Source: Microbulbifer sp. A4B17 (GTDB lineage: Bacteria > Pseudomonadota > Gammaproteobacteria > Pseudomonadales > Cellvibrionaceae). From it: a stretch of 64,000 nt of DNA. The stretch spans positions 2,614,501-2,678,500 of the forward strand of contig NZ_CP029064.1 in assembly GCF_003076275.1 (NCBI RefSeq), written 5' to 3'. The position numbers were made by a program, and so were the translations under genes. Shown one piece after another: positions 36,559 to 46,744 of this stretch. Below the pieces are notes generated by a model. It was not told the origin of the DNA. It worked only from the letters and a program-made list of their open reading frames with translations, and did not search any database. Positions within the stretch are counted from its first letter, which is position 1. Each line of letters starts with the position of its first letter.

Positions 36559-37752
36559 CTAGACCTTCTTAAACAACAGCTTCTTCATGTCGTAAAGTTT
36601 CATTACTTGGGTTGTCATACTTTCCACAAAGGGTATCTTTTCTTCGCCCTGTGCCGTAGCTATGTTTGGAATTGGCGTAATAAAGGGGTCAAGTACCGCA
36701 TGAACAGCCATGCGCTCCTGCAAAAAACTTTTTAGGTTCGGGTACTCGTCCAGATACACCAATGGAACACCCAGGAAATAAGGACCATGTGACCCTCCTG
36801 TTCGTGAGGGGCAAACCATAAATCGCGCATCACATACCAAAGCGCTGTAATACTCCGTATACCACTGATAAAACAGGTTACCCTGGAGTGTGGCATCCAT
36901 ATCATCGGGTCGTAATTTCAAAAACTTAGGCCTCCATTTGCCGCCGGTTACAATCACCAAATTGTCGGCAGTCTGACCTTCATCCTTTTTTTGTTGGACT
37001 GTCCCACCACCTCTCAGGTTGAAATCTAGTGTTTTGTTAAAAGTATCGCCCATCAAAATAATGACATCGGCGCCGTAACTTTCCAGTGCGTTGTAGACGT
37101 GCTCCATACGCCCTTCATCATCCTTTTTTTTCGGATTTTTATACCAGAGAATGGCGACTTTTCCCTCGTCCATATACTCTTTGATCGATGTGTGCAGACT
37201 GACGGCTATATCTGCAGCACGTTTTTTTATCTTCTTCGAGAGCAAGTCCTCGCGTTCTTCTATATAACTCATCAGCTGCTGACGATAATCTTCTGTTGCG
37301 AGCATCGCCAAGGGGTGACGATTGTAATCCGCCATCGTCACATTCACTTTCTGTGCCTCGCTTCCCTCAATACAAGCACCACCAAATGGACTCGTCAGCA
37401 ACTCTATTGCCGCCTTTTGCCGCTGAACCAAGGTGGATGAAGGCTGATCATTTCCCGAAGGCTCCCTTAGATAGATATTCAATGACGTGTTCTTGGAATT
37501 ACCATAACGAGAAAGCAGATAACTGATAGTCGCATGAGCCGTTTCACCCACCTCTCCTTTTCTCACCATCGTATTGGGTAAGAAGGAAGAGCCATATTTA
37601 TTAATGTAATTTTCTAGAATCTTATCGACCTTCGCCGCCTTGGCTCTTTTTTTCATGACCGACTGAACGTCATCTTCCGGAACCGCTTTTGCCAGACCTA
37701 AGCGGTCAACGTACAGTTTGACAATCTTCTGCATATCATCTTGTATCGACAT
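36559..37752 (-). CDS. Orphan 397-residue protein, possible glycosyltransferase-like C-terminus
   Basis: An intact frame with ATG 37752 and a TAGGA-type site. No signal peptide; the N-terminal 100 residues are helical and charged (DDVQSVMKKRAKAAKVDKIL). The middle has KVAILWYKNPKKKDDEGRME. Towards the C-terminus, ARFMVCPSRTGGSHGPYFLG followed by VPLVYLDEYPN resembles the donor-site loop of GT-B/fucosyltransferase-like enzymes, where a Ser/Gly-rich turn is followed by a helix and PxxYL. No family is recognised with confidence. It stands alone in an IS-rich wreckage zone, so it is probably acquired cargo. Roles such as sugar transfer or an effector are speculation. Confidence 0.7.
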   Translation of the reverse strand: MSIQDDMQKIVKLYVDRLGLAKAVPEDDVQSVMKKRAKAAKVDKILENYINKYGSSFLPNTMVRKGEVGETAHATISYLLSRYGNSKNTSLNIYLREPSGNDQPSSTLVQRQKAAIELLTSPFGGACIEGSEAQKVNVTMADYNRHPLAMLATEDYRQQLMSYIEEREDLLSKKIKKRAADIAVSLHTSIKEYMDEGKVAILWYKNPKKKDDEGRMEHVYNALESYGADVIILMGDTFNKTLDFNLRGGGTVQQKKDEGQTADNLVIVTGGKWRPKFLKLRPDDMDATLQGNLFYQWYTEYYSALVCDARFMVCPSRTGGSHGPYFLGVPLVYLDEYPNLKSFLQERMAVHAVLDPFITPIPNIATAQGEEKIPFVESMTTQVMKLYDMKKLLFKKV

Positions 37753-38093
37753 TTTGATTTCCTACTTTGCTTTAGGTCAGCCCACTTTACCGATTTGAGA
37801 CTTGGAGAACCAAAATAATAATGGTTTAAAGACTCGTTCCTAACGATATTAGCAACCGGCCGCTTAAGGCCTATGACCGGATAATGCATTCCCTTGTACT
37901 GATGTTGCGATTTGCCAGTACCAGTTTTGCCAAGCATCGGGGGAGAGGCCTCTTGAAGATCTAAGACGGCTTTGCCTCAAGTTTGTGATCAGAAAAAGGA
38001 AAGGCAGCAAGCTCTGGAAAACAATGGAACCTAGATTGCCAACATAAGTTGTAGTAGTTCAGACTTGATCAGACAGTTACCGGTTTTAAGGAG
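37753..38093. other. Gap upstream of orphan gene
   Basis: No gene recognised. It holds the promoter region of the 397-residue gene. Confidence 0.4.
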
Positions 38094-38279
38094 GTGCACT
38101 GTCAGGTCAAATTCAGTTTGTACAAGCTCGTGGGACTTTTTGCCGAGCGCAAAGGCGAGCTGTCTGCGGTGATTGAATGGCTGCAACTGGCCGAGAAAAG
38201 CAACCCGAGAGCCGGGGTAAAAACCCGGCTCTTAGCCCTGCGCAAGCAGCTGGAAAAAGCCGGCGGCGCGGGCGATTAG
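38094..38279 (+). pseudogene. Possible C-terminal gene fragment
   Basis: The last 47 codons have strongly coding-like, GC-rich composition (AERKGELSAVIEWLQLAEKS, then KTRLLALRKQLEKAGG) and end at 38279, 25 bases before the IS. The start is not credible, so this is probably the tail of a larger lost gene. Family unknown. Confidence 0.35.
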
Positions 38280-38367
38280 GTCTCCAAGCCACGCGGCCGA
38301 GTGGTGTAGTGGTCTAATCCTTCCGGACACTTCGCTAAGATGGTAAAACTACCAAGCGAGGTGACGT

Positions 38368-38658
38368 ATGACAACAAAAGGTACACGTCGGCATTTCAAG
38401 CCGGAATTTATGAAAGACGCCGTAGCGCTAGTCTCTGAGCAAGGGTATTCAATTCCTAAAGCAGCAGAGGCTGTAGGAACAACAGCCAATAACCTGCGAC
38501 GCTGGATAAAGGAACTGAAGCAGGAAGAAGACGGTGTGAGGTTGGATGTAGGCGAGCGCGCAGAATTAGAGCGATTACGACGTGAAAATAAGCAGTTGCG
38601 GATGGAGAAAGAAATCCTAAAAAAGGCCAGCGCCTTCTTTGCGAAAGAAATGAAATAA
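38368..38658 (+). CDS. IS3-family transposase OrfA
   Basis: 96 residues with GAGGTGA before the ATG. HTH of the transposase_8 type (FKPEFMKDAVALVSEQGYSI, AAEAVGTTANNLRRWIKELK) and a leucine-zipper-like end (ELERLRRENKQLRMEKEILK). The slippery run AAAAAAG at 38619-38625 lies at the typical place for -1 frameshifting into orfB. Confidence 0.92.
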   Translation: MTTKGTRRHFKPEFMKDAVALVSEQGYSIPKAAEAVGTTANNLRRWIKELKQEEDGVRLDVGERAELERLRRENKQLRMEKEILKKASAFFAKEMK

Positions 38659-38702
38659 AGTACAGCTTTATTGAAAAACAGCAAGGCAGCTTTCCTGTTA
38701 GG

Positions 38703-39506
38703 GTGCTCTGCCGGGTAATGCAGGTAAGTAAGACTAGTTATTACGACTGGTGTTGCCGTGGCAATAGCTCAATAGATGCTCAAACATGGCAATTATGCCA
38801 TCGTTTGAAGACCCTATTTGCAGAATCTAGACAGAGTCTCGGAAGTCGTCGGCTAATGAAGCTGTTACGTAAAGAAGGCTTTGAAGTCGGGCGCTATCGA
38901 GTCCGCAAGCTCATGAAAAAGCTAGGCTTGGCAGTAAAGCGCAAGAAGCGATTTACACTGACGACAGACAGTAAACATCACCTGCCGGTCGCAGAGAACC
39001 TTCTTAATAGGGAGTTCTCATCGAGTGCTAAAAACCAAGTCTGGACGACTGATATTACATATATTTGGACTTCGCAGGGCTGGTTGTACTTGGCGGTAGT
39101 GATTGATCTCTATTCTCGCAGGATTGTTGGTTGGCATCTAGATCGAAAGATGGAAACGGCCCTGGTAACTCGTGCGTTGATGATGGCTGTCAATTTGCGT
39201 ACGCCCCCAAAAGGTCTCCTGCATCACTCTGATCGTGGCAGTCAGTATGCCAGCCATACCTACCAAACGTTATTGAGTCAGCAGGGGATGGTGTGTTCAA
39301 TGAGCCGTAAGGGAAATTGTTGGGACAACGCACCGACTGAACGTTTCTTCAGTAGCTTGAAGCGGGAGTGGTTAACGGGAAACCTCTATCCGACAAGGGA
39401 GGATGCGGTAGCAGATGTAAGGGCCTATATTGCTTATTACAACTCACGCAGAATACATACAACACTGGGAGACCTAACCCCAATCGAATTTGAGAAATGT
39501 GCTTAA
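38703..39506 (+). CDS. IS3-family transposase OrfB (DDE integrase domain)
   Basis: 267 residues from ATG 38703. The -1 frame is open from the slippery site upstream, so the active product is probably an OrfAB fusion. DDE residues are visible: Asp in WTTDITYIW, Asp in HHSDRGSQYAS and Glu in NAPTERFFSSLKRE, with the HTH_21 region (SRQSLGSRRLMKLLRKEGFE) before them. It appears intact and able to move the element. Confidence 0.93.
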   Translation: MLCRVMQVSKTSYYDWCCRGNSSIDAQTWQLCHRLKTLFAESRQSLGSRRLMKLLRKEGFEVGRYRVRKLMKKLGLAVKRKKRFTLTTDSKHHLPVAENLLNREFSSSAKNQVWTTDITYIWTSQGWLYLAVVIDLYSRRIVGWHLDRKMETALVTRALMMAVNLRTPPKGLLHHSDRGSQYASHTYQTLLSQQGMVCSMSRKGNCWDNAPTERFFSSLKREWLTGNLYPTREDAVADVRAYIAYYNSRRIHTTLGDLTPIEFEKCA

Positions 39507-39557
39507 AGAAGTGTCCGGTTGGAGTTGACCACAACAGAGACTCTCGGCAAACGTCAT

Positions 39558-39581
39558 AAGGGGGCTGAAGCCCCCTTTTCG
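39558..39581 (+). terminator. Intrinsic terminator
   Basis: GGGGGC-tgaa-GCCCCC stem followed by TTTT, 22 bases after the IS right end. It probably belonged to the gene or transcript that the IS interrupted, and can end read-through from the IS. Confidence 0.7.
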
Positions 39582-39629
39582 ATCCATGAGAGTGAGTTAT
39601 TATCAGATTACTTATTTAAAAATTATTTT

Positions 39630-40382
39630 CTATAGTTTCTTAAAATAAAGCGTGACTCCAAATGCACCACCATGATCTGTAAAATCCAGAAAGCAATTCG
39701 ACACGGCCTCTCTCTGAATAAAAGAAAGTAGTCGGTTTAAATTGTAGTCATTCATCTGCATTCTGGGGGCACTAAAATGCTTACCTTTTAAGAGGTTCAG
39801 GATGTTTCCTGCCAAAGGTACATGATTACTTAAAAATGACGTCAGCCTGTTTAACTTTGAAGCTTTACCGTATGTGAAATGGGCAACGCAAACACCCCCC
39901 GACTCCAGCTTATCGAGCAAGAGACTAAAAACCTTCTCCCCTCTTTGAACAGGAATATGCTGAAAGACAATAAAAGAATGAATGAAGTTATATTTTCCCT
40001 GAACGATGGATAGGGTTTCATCAGCTTTTATGAACTCTATATTCTCTAGGGCGCGAGTGTGGCTATTGCTTCTAGCCTCATCAAGCATCGAATCTGAAAT
40101 ATCAACCCCCGTAACCGATTCAGCGATACCCGCTAGGGGAATTGCTATCCTTCCGACTCCACAGCCAAAATCAAGTGCTCTTTTTACTATAAAATCTTCA
40201 TCTACATGTTGTCTCACTTGCGCAAGAGTACTTTGAATATGGTTGCGCCCCGTTTCAAAAAAATATTCTTTTACATCATCTGTTATATTCGACTTCCTAA
40301 ACTTTTCCTCTGTAAGAACGCCGTAGTATGCATCATTTTTACCAAATTTTTCCCACTCTCTGTCAGAGTTAGTTACGAACAT
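39630..40382 (-). CDS. Class I SAM-dependent methyltransferase
   Basis: 250 residues. ALDFGCGVGRIAIPLAGIAE is the SAM-binding motif I, GVDISDSMLDEARSNSH motif II, and SIVQGKYNFIHSFIVFQHIP the motif III/post-I region. The substrate is not indicated; similar enzymes methylate small molecules or lipids. The gene is AT-rich and isolated between an IS and a long AT-rich gap, which suggests acquired DNA. Confidence 0.85.
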   Translation of the reverse strand: MFVTNSDREWEKFGKNDAYYGVLTEEKFRKSNITDDVKEYFFETGRNHIQSTLAQVRQHVDEDFIVKRALDFGCGVGRIAIPLAGIAESVTGVDISDSMLDEARSNSHTRALENIEFIKADETLSIVQGKYNFIHSFIVFQHIPVQRGEKVFSLLLDKLESGGVCVAHFTYGKASKLNRLTSFLSNHVPLAGNILNLLKGKHFSAPRMQMNDYNLNRLLSFIQREAVSNCFLDFTDHGGAFGVTLYFKKL

Positions 40383-41173
40383 CTTTCTCCCCCTGTCACC
40401 ACCAAGTCCACTCCAAGCCTGTTATCTATTAGGAATGGACAATTCCATTTAACCTTGAATCCGATAAGATTGTAACAAGAAATCAGGTAATGAATTACCA
40501 CATAAGAGATTATTTATTGGTACTAATGTTCAGCTTTAATCTAAGTAAAGCTTAAAATTTTATTTTTTCTTTACATCAACCACAGACAACAACAATTAAA
40601 AATATATTAACCTATCAAATATATAAGGTACTAAATATATAGCCCTTTAAAAGATAAGCTTTATATCAAGATAATTCACATTATGCTGTCGCTAGAAATT
40701 TATATCACTCTCTAAACTTACAACAAGTGCTAAGCTACCCCTTAAATATTTTTTATTTCCCTTGTCGGAGAGTTGACAGAAAATAGTTATAGATATACCT
40801 TTTACTAATCGCAAAGTAATCCTGTCATAGAGAAAATGTTTCTTGCACACACTTCCCACCCTTCGAAAAGTAGATGCGATCTTTACGAATTGGACCACAT
40901 ATAGCCTTAATCATTAGATGATCAGCTTAATTACCCTCTAATTATTAACATTAATTAATGTGTAAGAAAAAACCCTGTTTTCCCCAACATATAATACTGA
41001 TATAAATTCGAATAATTATTAATCGTGTCAGATACTTGCATAAATCTATGTAATTACACTTTATATCCTGACCGCTTTTATCGCACTAATTTATACGCTG
41101 CAATTTAAAATTGCGAGACGCCAGTCTATTTTTAGAAATATAGCGATGCCCCCTAGCGTTGCTGATTTCCCAA
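40383..41173. other. Long AT-rich gap
   Basis: Strikingly AT-rich with no gene recognised; a frame at 40692-40898 lacks any support. It holds the upstream region of the methyltransferase gene and the end of the RND operon. Confidence 0.45.
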
Positions 41174-41205
41174 AAAGCCAGGCCCATGTACTTGGGCCTG
41201 GCTTT
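41174..41205 (-). terminator. Terminator of the RND efflux operon
   Basis: 13-bp arms AAAGCCAGGCCCA / TGGGCCTGGCTTT with a 6-base loop, followed on the minus strand by a run of five T. It is 24 bases past the stop of the pump gene. Confidence 0.85.
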
Positions 41206-41229
41206 AATTATTCTACTTGAGAGGATCAG

Positions 41230-44200
41230 TTAAAGAACTTCTACCGCCTCTCCGTGCTCGCCTTTAGTCGAAAATGCCCCCTCTTTAGCTAGCTCCGCTT
41301 CTCGCCTATGCGTCTTCTTACCAAACAACCGCTGCACCACCACAAAGAACAGTGGGATAAAGAAGATTCCCAGTAAAGTCCCAACTATCATCCCGCCGAA
41401 TACGCCAGTACCGATAGCGCGCTGGGCTCCGGAGCCGGCGCCGGTTGCAATGGCCAAAGGCAACACCCCCAAGCCAAAGGCGAGAGATGTCATCAGAATA
41501 GGGCGCAGCCTATCTCGTACGGCCCGCATTGTAGATTCCACCAGCTCCATACCATCTTCGAGATTTTGCTTGGCAAACTCCACAATCAGAATGGCATTTT
41601 TACTGGTTAAGCCCACTGTTGTCAGCATCGCCACCTGAAAGTAAATATCGCGCTCCATACCCCGTAAACTATTCGCCAGTACAGCACCGAGAATACCCAA
41701 CGGCGCCATCAGTAGAACCGCCGTAGGCACTGTCCAGCTTTCATAGAGCGCGGCCAAGCATAAGAAAACGATTAGAAGAGACAGTGTATACAGCAAGGGG
41801 GTTTGAGCCCCTGCTGAGCGCTCTTGATATGAGAGACCACTCCACTCCATACCAATGCCGGCGGGTAGCTGAGCTACTATGCGCTCGACCTCTTCCATAG
41901 CCTCACCAGAGCTGACCCCAGGTGCGGCCTGCCCATTGACCTGCATGGAGGGAACGCCGTTATAGCGTTCCAAGCGGGGGGAACCGTACTCCCAGCCAAA
42001 ACTGGCAAAGGAAGATAACGGCACCATATCACCCTTATCGTTGCGTACCGACCACAACTGGAAGTCCTCTGGGACCATCCTGTAGGGGGCATCAGCCTGC
42101 ATATACACGCGCTTTACCCGGCCACGATCGATAAAATCATCGATATAGGAGCCTCCCCAGGCCGTACTTAACGCACTGTTGATATCATCGATAGACAGGC
42201 CAAGCGCAGCTGCTTTCGCATTATCAATTTTTACACGAAATTGCGGGGTGTCTTCCTGACCATTTGGACGGACGTTCACCAAAAGCTTGCTCTGCCCCGC
42301 CATTCCCAGAAACTGATTCCTGGCTCCGGTTAAAGCTTCGTGCCCCAAACTGCCGTTATCCTGGAGATAGAAGTTAAAGCCATCTGAGGAGCCCAGCTCC
42401 GGCAGCGGTGGCGGCGCAAAAGCGAAAGCCATTGCATCTTTAATTTGCATCAAGGCACCCATCGCACGCATGGCGACCGAACCCGCACTATGCGACTCTT
42501 CTTCTCTCTGGGACCAGTCTTCCAGATTCACAAAAGCAATACCGGTATTCTGTCCACTACCAGCAAAGCTGAACCCCTGTACAGCAAATACTGATTTTAC
42601 GATGCCCTGCTCATTGTTCAGGAACTGGTCTTCTACTTTTCGGATAGATTCCATAGTGCGCTCCTGGGTTGCACCCACTGGCGCCTGTACCATAGAGAAC
42701 AGAACACCCTGGTCCTCATCCGGCAGGAAAGAACTGGGTAAGCGAAGGAACAGGAAGGCCATTAATGCAGAGAGTGCGATAAATAACAGCATAAAGCGGC
42801 CGCTACGCTTCAGGATGCCCTGCACTCCGACCTGGTAGCGCTGGCTGCCCCGCTCAAAGTTGCGGTTGAACCAACCAAAAAAGCCCCTCTCCTCGTGGCT
42901 CTCCCCTTTAGAAACGGGCTTGAGCAAGGTCGCACAAAGTGCCGGTGTCAGGATAATCGCCACCAACACAGACAACGCCATTGCTGCGACAATTGTGGCG
43001 GAGAACTGACGGTAGATCACACCGGTGGCACCATCCATAAATGCCATAGGCACAAACACCGCCGACAACACCACGCCAATACCGATCAGTGCGGCAGTAA
43101 TCTGATGCATTGACTTCTTAGTGGCTTCTTTCGGTGACAGCCCCTCATCCCGCATAACGCGTTCGACATTTTCCACCACCACAATAGCGTCATCCACGAG
43201 CAGACCGATAGCAAGCACCATGGCAAACATCGTAAGCATATTGACCGAGAAACCCAGTGTGGCGAGCACGGCAAATGTGCCCATCAGAACCACAGGTACG
43301 GCAATCGTAGGAATTAAAGTAGCGCGGAAGTTTTGAAGGAACAGGTACATCACCAGGAACACAAGGACAATCGCCTCGATCAATGTGGTGATAACCCCCT
43401 TTATCGAAACCTCGACAAACGGAGTCGTATCAAATGGCACTACCGATGTAAGGCCTCGGGGGAAGTACGCTTCCAACTCCTTCAGCTTGGCCTTCACCCC
43501 CTCTGCGGTTTCCAAAGCATTGGCTCCAGTCGCCAGGTTAATAGCGATGCCGGTTGCAGGTTGACGGTTATATCGGGAAATAAACTCGTAGTTCTCTGCA
43601 CCCAGCTCAACGCGGGCAATGTCTCCAAGACGCAGGAGAGAGCCGTCATCATTAGCGCGGACGATAATATCCCTGAACTGCTCCGGAGTTTGCAGGCGCC
43701 CCTGGGAGGTAATCGACGCATTCAACTGCTGCCCCGGAATCGCCGGCGCAGCTCCCAGGCTACCCACCGTCACCTGGGCATTTTGAGCCCGTACTGTGTC
43801 AGCTACATCACCCGGTGTCAGACCGTAAGTGGTGAGCTTATTGGGATCGAGCCAAATCCGCATTGCGTACTTGGAACCAAACACCTGCACATTGCCAACG
43901 CCCGGTACCCTGCTGACAGGGTCAACAATGGCCGAGTTGATATAGTCGGCGATATCATTGCGGCTCATGCTGCCATCTTGAGAAACAAAGCCGGCAACCA
44001 TCAGAAAGCCCCCCCGGGACTTACTGACATTTAGCCCCTGTACCTGGACCTCCTGGGGCAGCAGTGGCATCGCTAGCTGGACTTTATTCTGTACCTGAAC
44101 CTGAGCAGTATCCGGATCAGTTCCATTCTCAAAAGTCAGAGAAATGGAAACACCACCGTTGGACTGGCTGGTGGCGGACATATAAAGGAGGCCATCGAGG

Positions 44201-44412
44201 CCCTTCATATTACGCTCAAGGATTTGGGTAACTGAATCCTCAACCACCTTGGCGGAAGCGCCCGGATAATTTGCCTCAACATTTACAGAAGGTGGCGCAA
44301 TATTCGGGTAGCGCTCCACCGCCAGCTTACTGATAGACAGCACACCTGCCAGCATCGTGATAATTGCCAGCACCCATGCAAAGATGGGCCGATTGATAAA
44401 AAAGCTCGCCAT
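41230..44412 (-). CDS. RND-family multidrug efflux pump (AcrB-like inner-membrane subunit)
   Basis: 1060 residues, the usual HAE1 length. N-terminus [20 protein letters not shown]; proton-relay region in TM4 [17 protein letters not shown] with adjacent Asp residues; [19 protein letters not shown]; and the second-half [15 protein letters not shown]. It exports drugs, bile-salt-like or solvent compounds by proton antiport, working with the lipoprotein adaptor encoded 11 bases upstream and an outer-membrane TolC-type channel. No such channel gene is in the window, so a shared TolC elsewhere is presumed. Confidence 0.95.
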   Translation of the reverse strand: MASFFINRPIFAWVLAIITMLAGVLSISKLAVERYPNIAPPSVNVEANYPGASAKVVEDSVTQILERNMKGLDGLLYMSATSQSNGGVSISLTFENGTDPDTAQVQVQNKVQLAMPLLPQEVQVQGLNVSKSRGGFLMVAGFVSQDGSMSRNDIADYINSAIVDPVSRVPGVGNVQVFGSKYAMRIWLDPNKLTTYGLTPGDVADTVRAQNAQVTVGSLGAAPAIPGQQLNASITSQGRLQTPEQFRDIIVRANDDGSLLRLGDIARVELGAENYEFISRYNRQPATGIAINLATGANALETAEGVKAKLKELEAYFPRGLTSVVPFDTTPFVEVSIKGVITTLIEAIVLVFLVMYLFLQNFRATLIPTIAVPVVLMGTFAVLATLGFSVNMLTMFAMVLAIGLLVDDAIVVVENVERVMRDEGLSPKEATKKSMHQITAALIGIGVVLSAVFVPMAFMDGATGVIYRQFSATIVAAMALSVLVAIILTPALCATLLKPVSKGESHEERGFFGWFNRNFERGSQRYQVGVQGILKRSGRFMLLFIALSALMAFLFLRLPSSFLPDEDQGVLFSMVQAPVGATQERTMESIRKVEDQFLNNEQGIVKSVFAVQGFSFAGSGQNTGIAFVNLEDWSQREEESHSAGSVAMRAMGALMQIKDAMAFAFAPPPLPELGSSDGFNFYLQDNGSLGHEALTGARNQFLGMAGQSKLLVNVRPNGQEDTPQFRVKIDNAKAAALGLSIDDINSALSTAWGGSYIDDFIDRGRVKRVYMQADAPYRMVPEDFQLWSVRNDKGDMVPLSSFASFGWEYGSPRLERYNGVPSMQVNGQAAPGVSSGEAMEEVERIVAQLPAGIGMEWSGLSYQERSAGAQTPLLYTLSLLIVFLCLAALYESWTVPTAVLLMAPLGILGAVLANSLRGMERDIYFQVAMLTTVGLTSKNAILIVEFAKQNLEDGMELVESTMRAVRDRLRPILMTSLAFGLGVLPLAIATGAGSGAQRAIGTGVFGGMIVGTLLGIFFIPLFFVVVQRLFGKKTHRREAELAKEGAFSTKGEHGEAVEVL

Positions 44413-44423
44413 AACTCCTACCC

Positions 44424-45608
44424 TCAGGAACCCTGCTCTGCAGGCGCTGCGCCAGCTTGTTGATCGCCTTCAGCCGCCGGTGGCTGTTCATCTTCGCGCT
44501 CACTGGCCTGTACCGGAGCCCCTGGGCGAATTTTTTGCAATCCGGCAACTACAACCCGATCGCCTGCCTCCAGTCCATCCTCAACCAACCAGCGGTTACC
44601 CACAGTGCGACTGACTCGCACAGAGCGCTGGGCGACCACATTCTCTTCATTAACTACCATGGCTGAAGTGTTACCTTTGGGGTCCCGTGCGATTCCTTGC
44701 TGGGGTACTAAAATGGCATCTTCGCGCACACCACTGCCAACAATCGCTCGCACATACATACCTGGTAAAAGCATGGTGTCCGGGTTGGGGACGACGACCC
44801 GCAACAGCACACTGCCAGTTGAAGGATCCACGCTGGCTTCGGCAAACTCCAACTTGCCCAGATGCTCAAATTCACTGCCATCTTCCAAAAGAATCGTCAC
44901 CGGTAAGTGGGTGGCATCAGCCAAAGTACCTGCCTGAAGGGCTCGGCGAAGGCTTACGAGCTCCGCTGCCGACTGGGTAACCTCAACATAGATCGGATCG
45001 AGCTGCTGCACAGTAGCCAAAGTTCCGGCCTGATTGGCCGTCACTAAAGCACCTTGAGTAACTGCTGATTTGCCAATTCGGCCGGTAATTGGAGAGGTTA
45101 CCTGGGCGTAGTCCAATTGGATGTCCGCCCGATTAAGTTCTGCTTGGGCTGCTGCTACGTCAGCTTGGGCCTCCTGCAGATCCGCTTCCGCTGCATCATT
45201 TTCCTGCTTGCTGACCGCGCCGTTCTCCACCAGGTTTGCAGTGCGCTCTGCTTTGAGGCGAGCGATGTTCATAGCCGCTTGGGCACCTTGAAGACTGGCT
45301 TTAGCACTATCAACGTCAGCACGGTAAAGAGCGTCATCTAGCTGGTAAAGTGGTTGATTTGCGCCAACCTGACCTCCCTCGCGGAACAATTGGCGCTTTA
45401 TGATGCCATTTACTTGTGGGCGAACCTCGGCCACTTTAAACGGCTGAGTGCGTCCGGGCAGTTCCCGAGTCAGGGTGACAGATTCAGGATGCAACGTAAC
45501 AACCGTCACCTGAGGTGCCATTCCTGGCGGAGCCAAGGCCTCATCGTTACACCCTGCCAGCAATACGGAAGCGACCAAAAGACTGGTGAGGGCTCGGGCT
45601 TTTAACAT
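44424..45608 (-). CDS. RND efflux periplasmic adaptor (AcrA-like)
   Basis: ATG 45608 is preferred (GAGGTAATC just before it; an earlier frame to 45638 lacks support), giving 394 residues. Lipoprotein signal [11 protein letters not shown] with lipidated Cys20. Lipoyl-like half [20 protein letters not shown], an alpha-hairpin rich in Ala and Gln (about 95-165), and the second lipoyl half [19 protein letters not shown]. It is the first gene of the efflux operon and overlaps none. A divergent TetR-type regulator lies upstream. Confidence 0.93.
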   Translation of the reverse strand: MLKARALTSLLVASVLLAGCNDEALAPPGMAPQVTVVTLHPESVTLTRELPGRTQPFKVAEVRPQVNGIIKRQLFREGGQVGANQPLYQLDDALYRADVDSAKASLQGAQAAMNIARLKAERTANLVENGAVSKQENDAAEADLQEAQADVAAAQAELNRADIQLDYAQVTSPITGRIGKSAVTQGALVTANQAGTLATVQQLDPIYVEVTQSAAELVSLRRALQAGTLADATHLPVTILLEDGSEFEHLGKLEFAEASVDPSTGSVLLRVVVPNPDTMLLPGMYVRAIVGSGVREDAILVPQQGIARDPKGNTSAMVVNEENVVAQRSVRVSRTVGNRWLVEDGLEAGDRVVVAGLQKIRPGAPVQASEREDEQPPAAEGDQQAGAAPAEQGS

Positions 45609-45739
45609 GATTACCTCTAAAAATGACTGCTCAGACAAATTGTTGGCAGTTATCGGAATTTTTAAGTGACAGGGAAATCTGATTACAGTAGCGTGGCATT
45701 TTATGGGTGCGCACGAAACGGGATCAACTGTTCATAATC

Positions 45740-45763
45740 GTGCAATTTTCAACTAACATGCAC
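45740..45763. promoter_or_regulatory. Possible TetR operator in efflux promoter region
   Basis: GTGCA and TGCAC half-sites 14 bases apart in the divergent region between the adaptor and the TetR gene. The symmetry is limited, so this is a weak candidate. Confidence 0.25.
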
Positions 45764-45879
45764 TTTCACCCAGTATATTCAAGGATTTGCACATAAACTC
45801 CCTTTGCCCGCTTGCGGTTAAACGCTGCAAAAATGAGTCAGAGTGAAACTAATAATTGATAGAAGAAGCTGCAGTTCCC

Positions 45880-46542
45880 ATGACCAAACGCAGAAATGAG
45901 CAAATTTTAACCACTCGTGAGCGTATCTTAAACGCCGCGCTCAATGTGTTTCATGAATATGGAGTGTGTCGCCCTTCCCTTTCTGAAGTCGCAAAGCTGG
46001 CTGGCGTCAGTTACGGTGCTGTTACCGATCATTTCCACAGTAAAACCGGTTTGCTCAACGCGCTGACAGAGCGCATGGTGCTTCCTGGTGAACAACTCTG
46101 CAATAACGCCGGGGATCAGCTCAAAGCCAACCCTCTCGGCACACTACGGACACGCTGGGTGTGGCTATTCCAGGAAATTGCCTCTAACCCCGAATGGCAG
46201 CAGGTACTTGAGATTATCTTCCATCCCTGTGAAGAAAAGATTACCGAGAGCAATGAAACTCACCTGCGCATGAAACAGGGGCGCACTCGCGGGCTTGAGC
46301 GTATGAGCGGGCTGCTTATCCTGGCAGTAGCCGAACGCCAATTGCCCGCAGACCTGGACGTAGATCTGGCAAAGCAGATGCTACACGGAGGGCTCTTTGG
46401 CGTTATTGAGACCTGGCTTCTGTCTTCGAGAATCGAAGATATCGGTGAGCTAGGCGAGCGTTATATCGACTCCCTGATTGATATGATCCGCTTCTCCCCC
46501 ACCATGCGCTTAAGCTCAAAGCTGGTCCACACACTGCACTAA
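45880..46542 (+). CDS. TetR/AcrR-family regulator of the efflux operon
   Basis: ATG 45880 (MTKRRNEQILTTRERIL), 220 residues. HTH: ILNAALNVFHEYGVCRPSLS with KLAGVSYGAVTDHFHSKTGL. The C-terminal ligand domain (from about 60) resembles AcrR/TtgR regulators (RTRWVWLFQEIASNPEWQQV). It is divergent from the RND genes with 271 bases between, the classical acrR-acrAB arrangement. It probably represses the pump until a toxic ligand binds. Confidence 0.9.
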   Translation: MTKRRNEQILTTRERILNAALNVFHEYGVCRPSLSEVAKLAGVSYGAVTDHFHSKTGLLNALTERMVLPGEQLCNNAGDQLKANPLGTLRTRWVWLFQEIASNPEWQQVLEIIFHPCEEKITESNETHLRMKQGRTRGLERMSGLLILAVAERQLPADLDVDLAKQMLHGGLFGVIETWLLSSRIEDIGELGERYIDSLIDMIRFSPTMRLSSKLVHTLH

Positions 46543-46744
46543 CGGACCTTATCCTTATCTATGTACGTGGGGCATACTGCTTTGTGGTGTTCGCCCCAAG
46601 ATAAATGTCTTTTCTCCATCAGCGCTTTTTTCACGTTCATTGAAAAGACTGACACTCGTTTTCTTAGCCCTGAAATCGTTGACTAACGCGAAGTCAGAGC
46701 TCTCTTATCTGGCAACAACATTTGTCAATAGTTAATTAAGCCAG

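Larger units (their letters stand above)
38305..39536 (+). mobile_element. IS3-family insertion sequence, complete
   Basis: About 1.23 kb. The 28-base terminal repeats, beginning TGTAGTGGTC on the left (38305-38332) and TGTTGTGGTC on the right (39509-39536, reversed), match at 23 of 28 positions and share CCGGACACTT at their inner end. They enclose orfA and orfB with a -1 frameshift site. A short target duplication could not be established with certainty. A further copy of the right end lies alone at 35002-35027. Confidence 0.88.

Noticed and set aside
38281-38320. tRNA-like text (GCCGAGTGGTGTAGTGG)
   Set aside because: No cloverleaf can be folded; it is the junction of a gene fragment with the IS left end.
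40692-40898. 68-codon frame in the AT-rich gap
   Set aside because: Composition and sequence look non-coding; no start site or homology.
43333-44034. 233-codon plus-strand frame inside the RND pump gene
   Set aside because: Antisense shadow of a well conserved pump.
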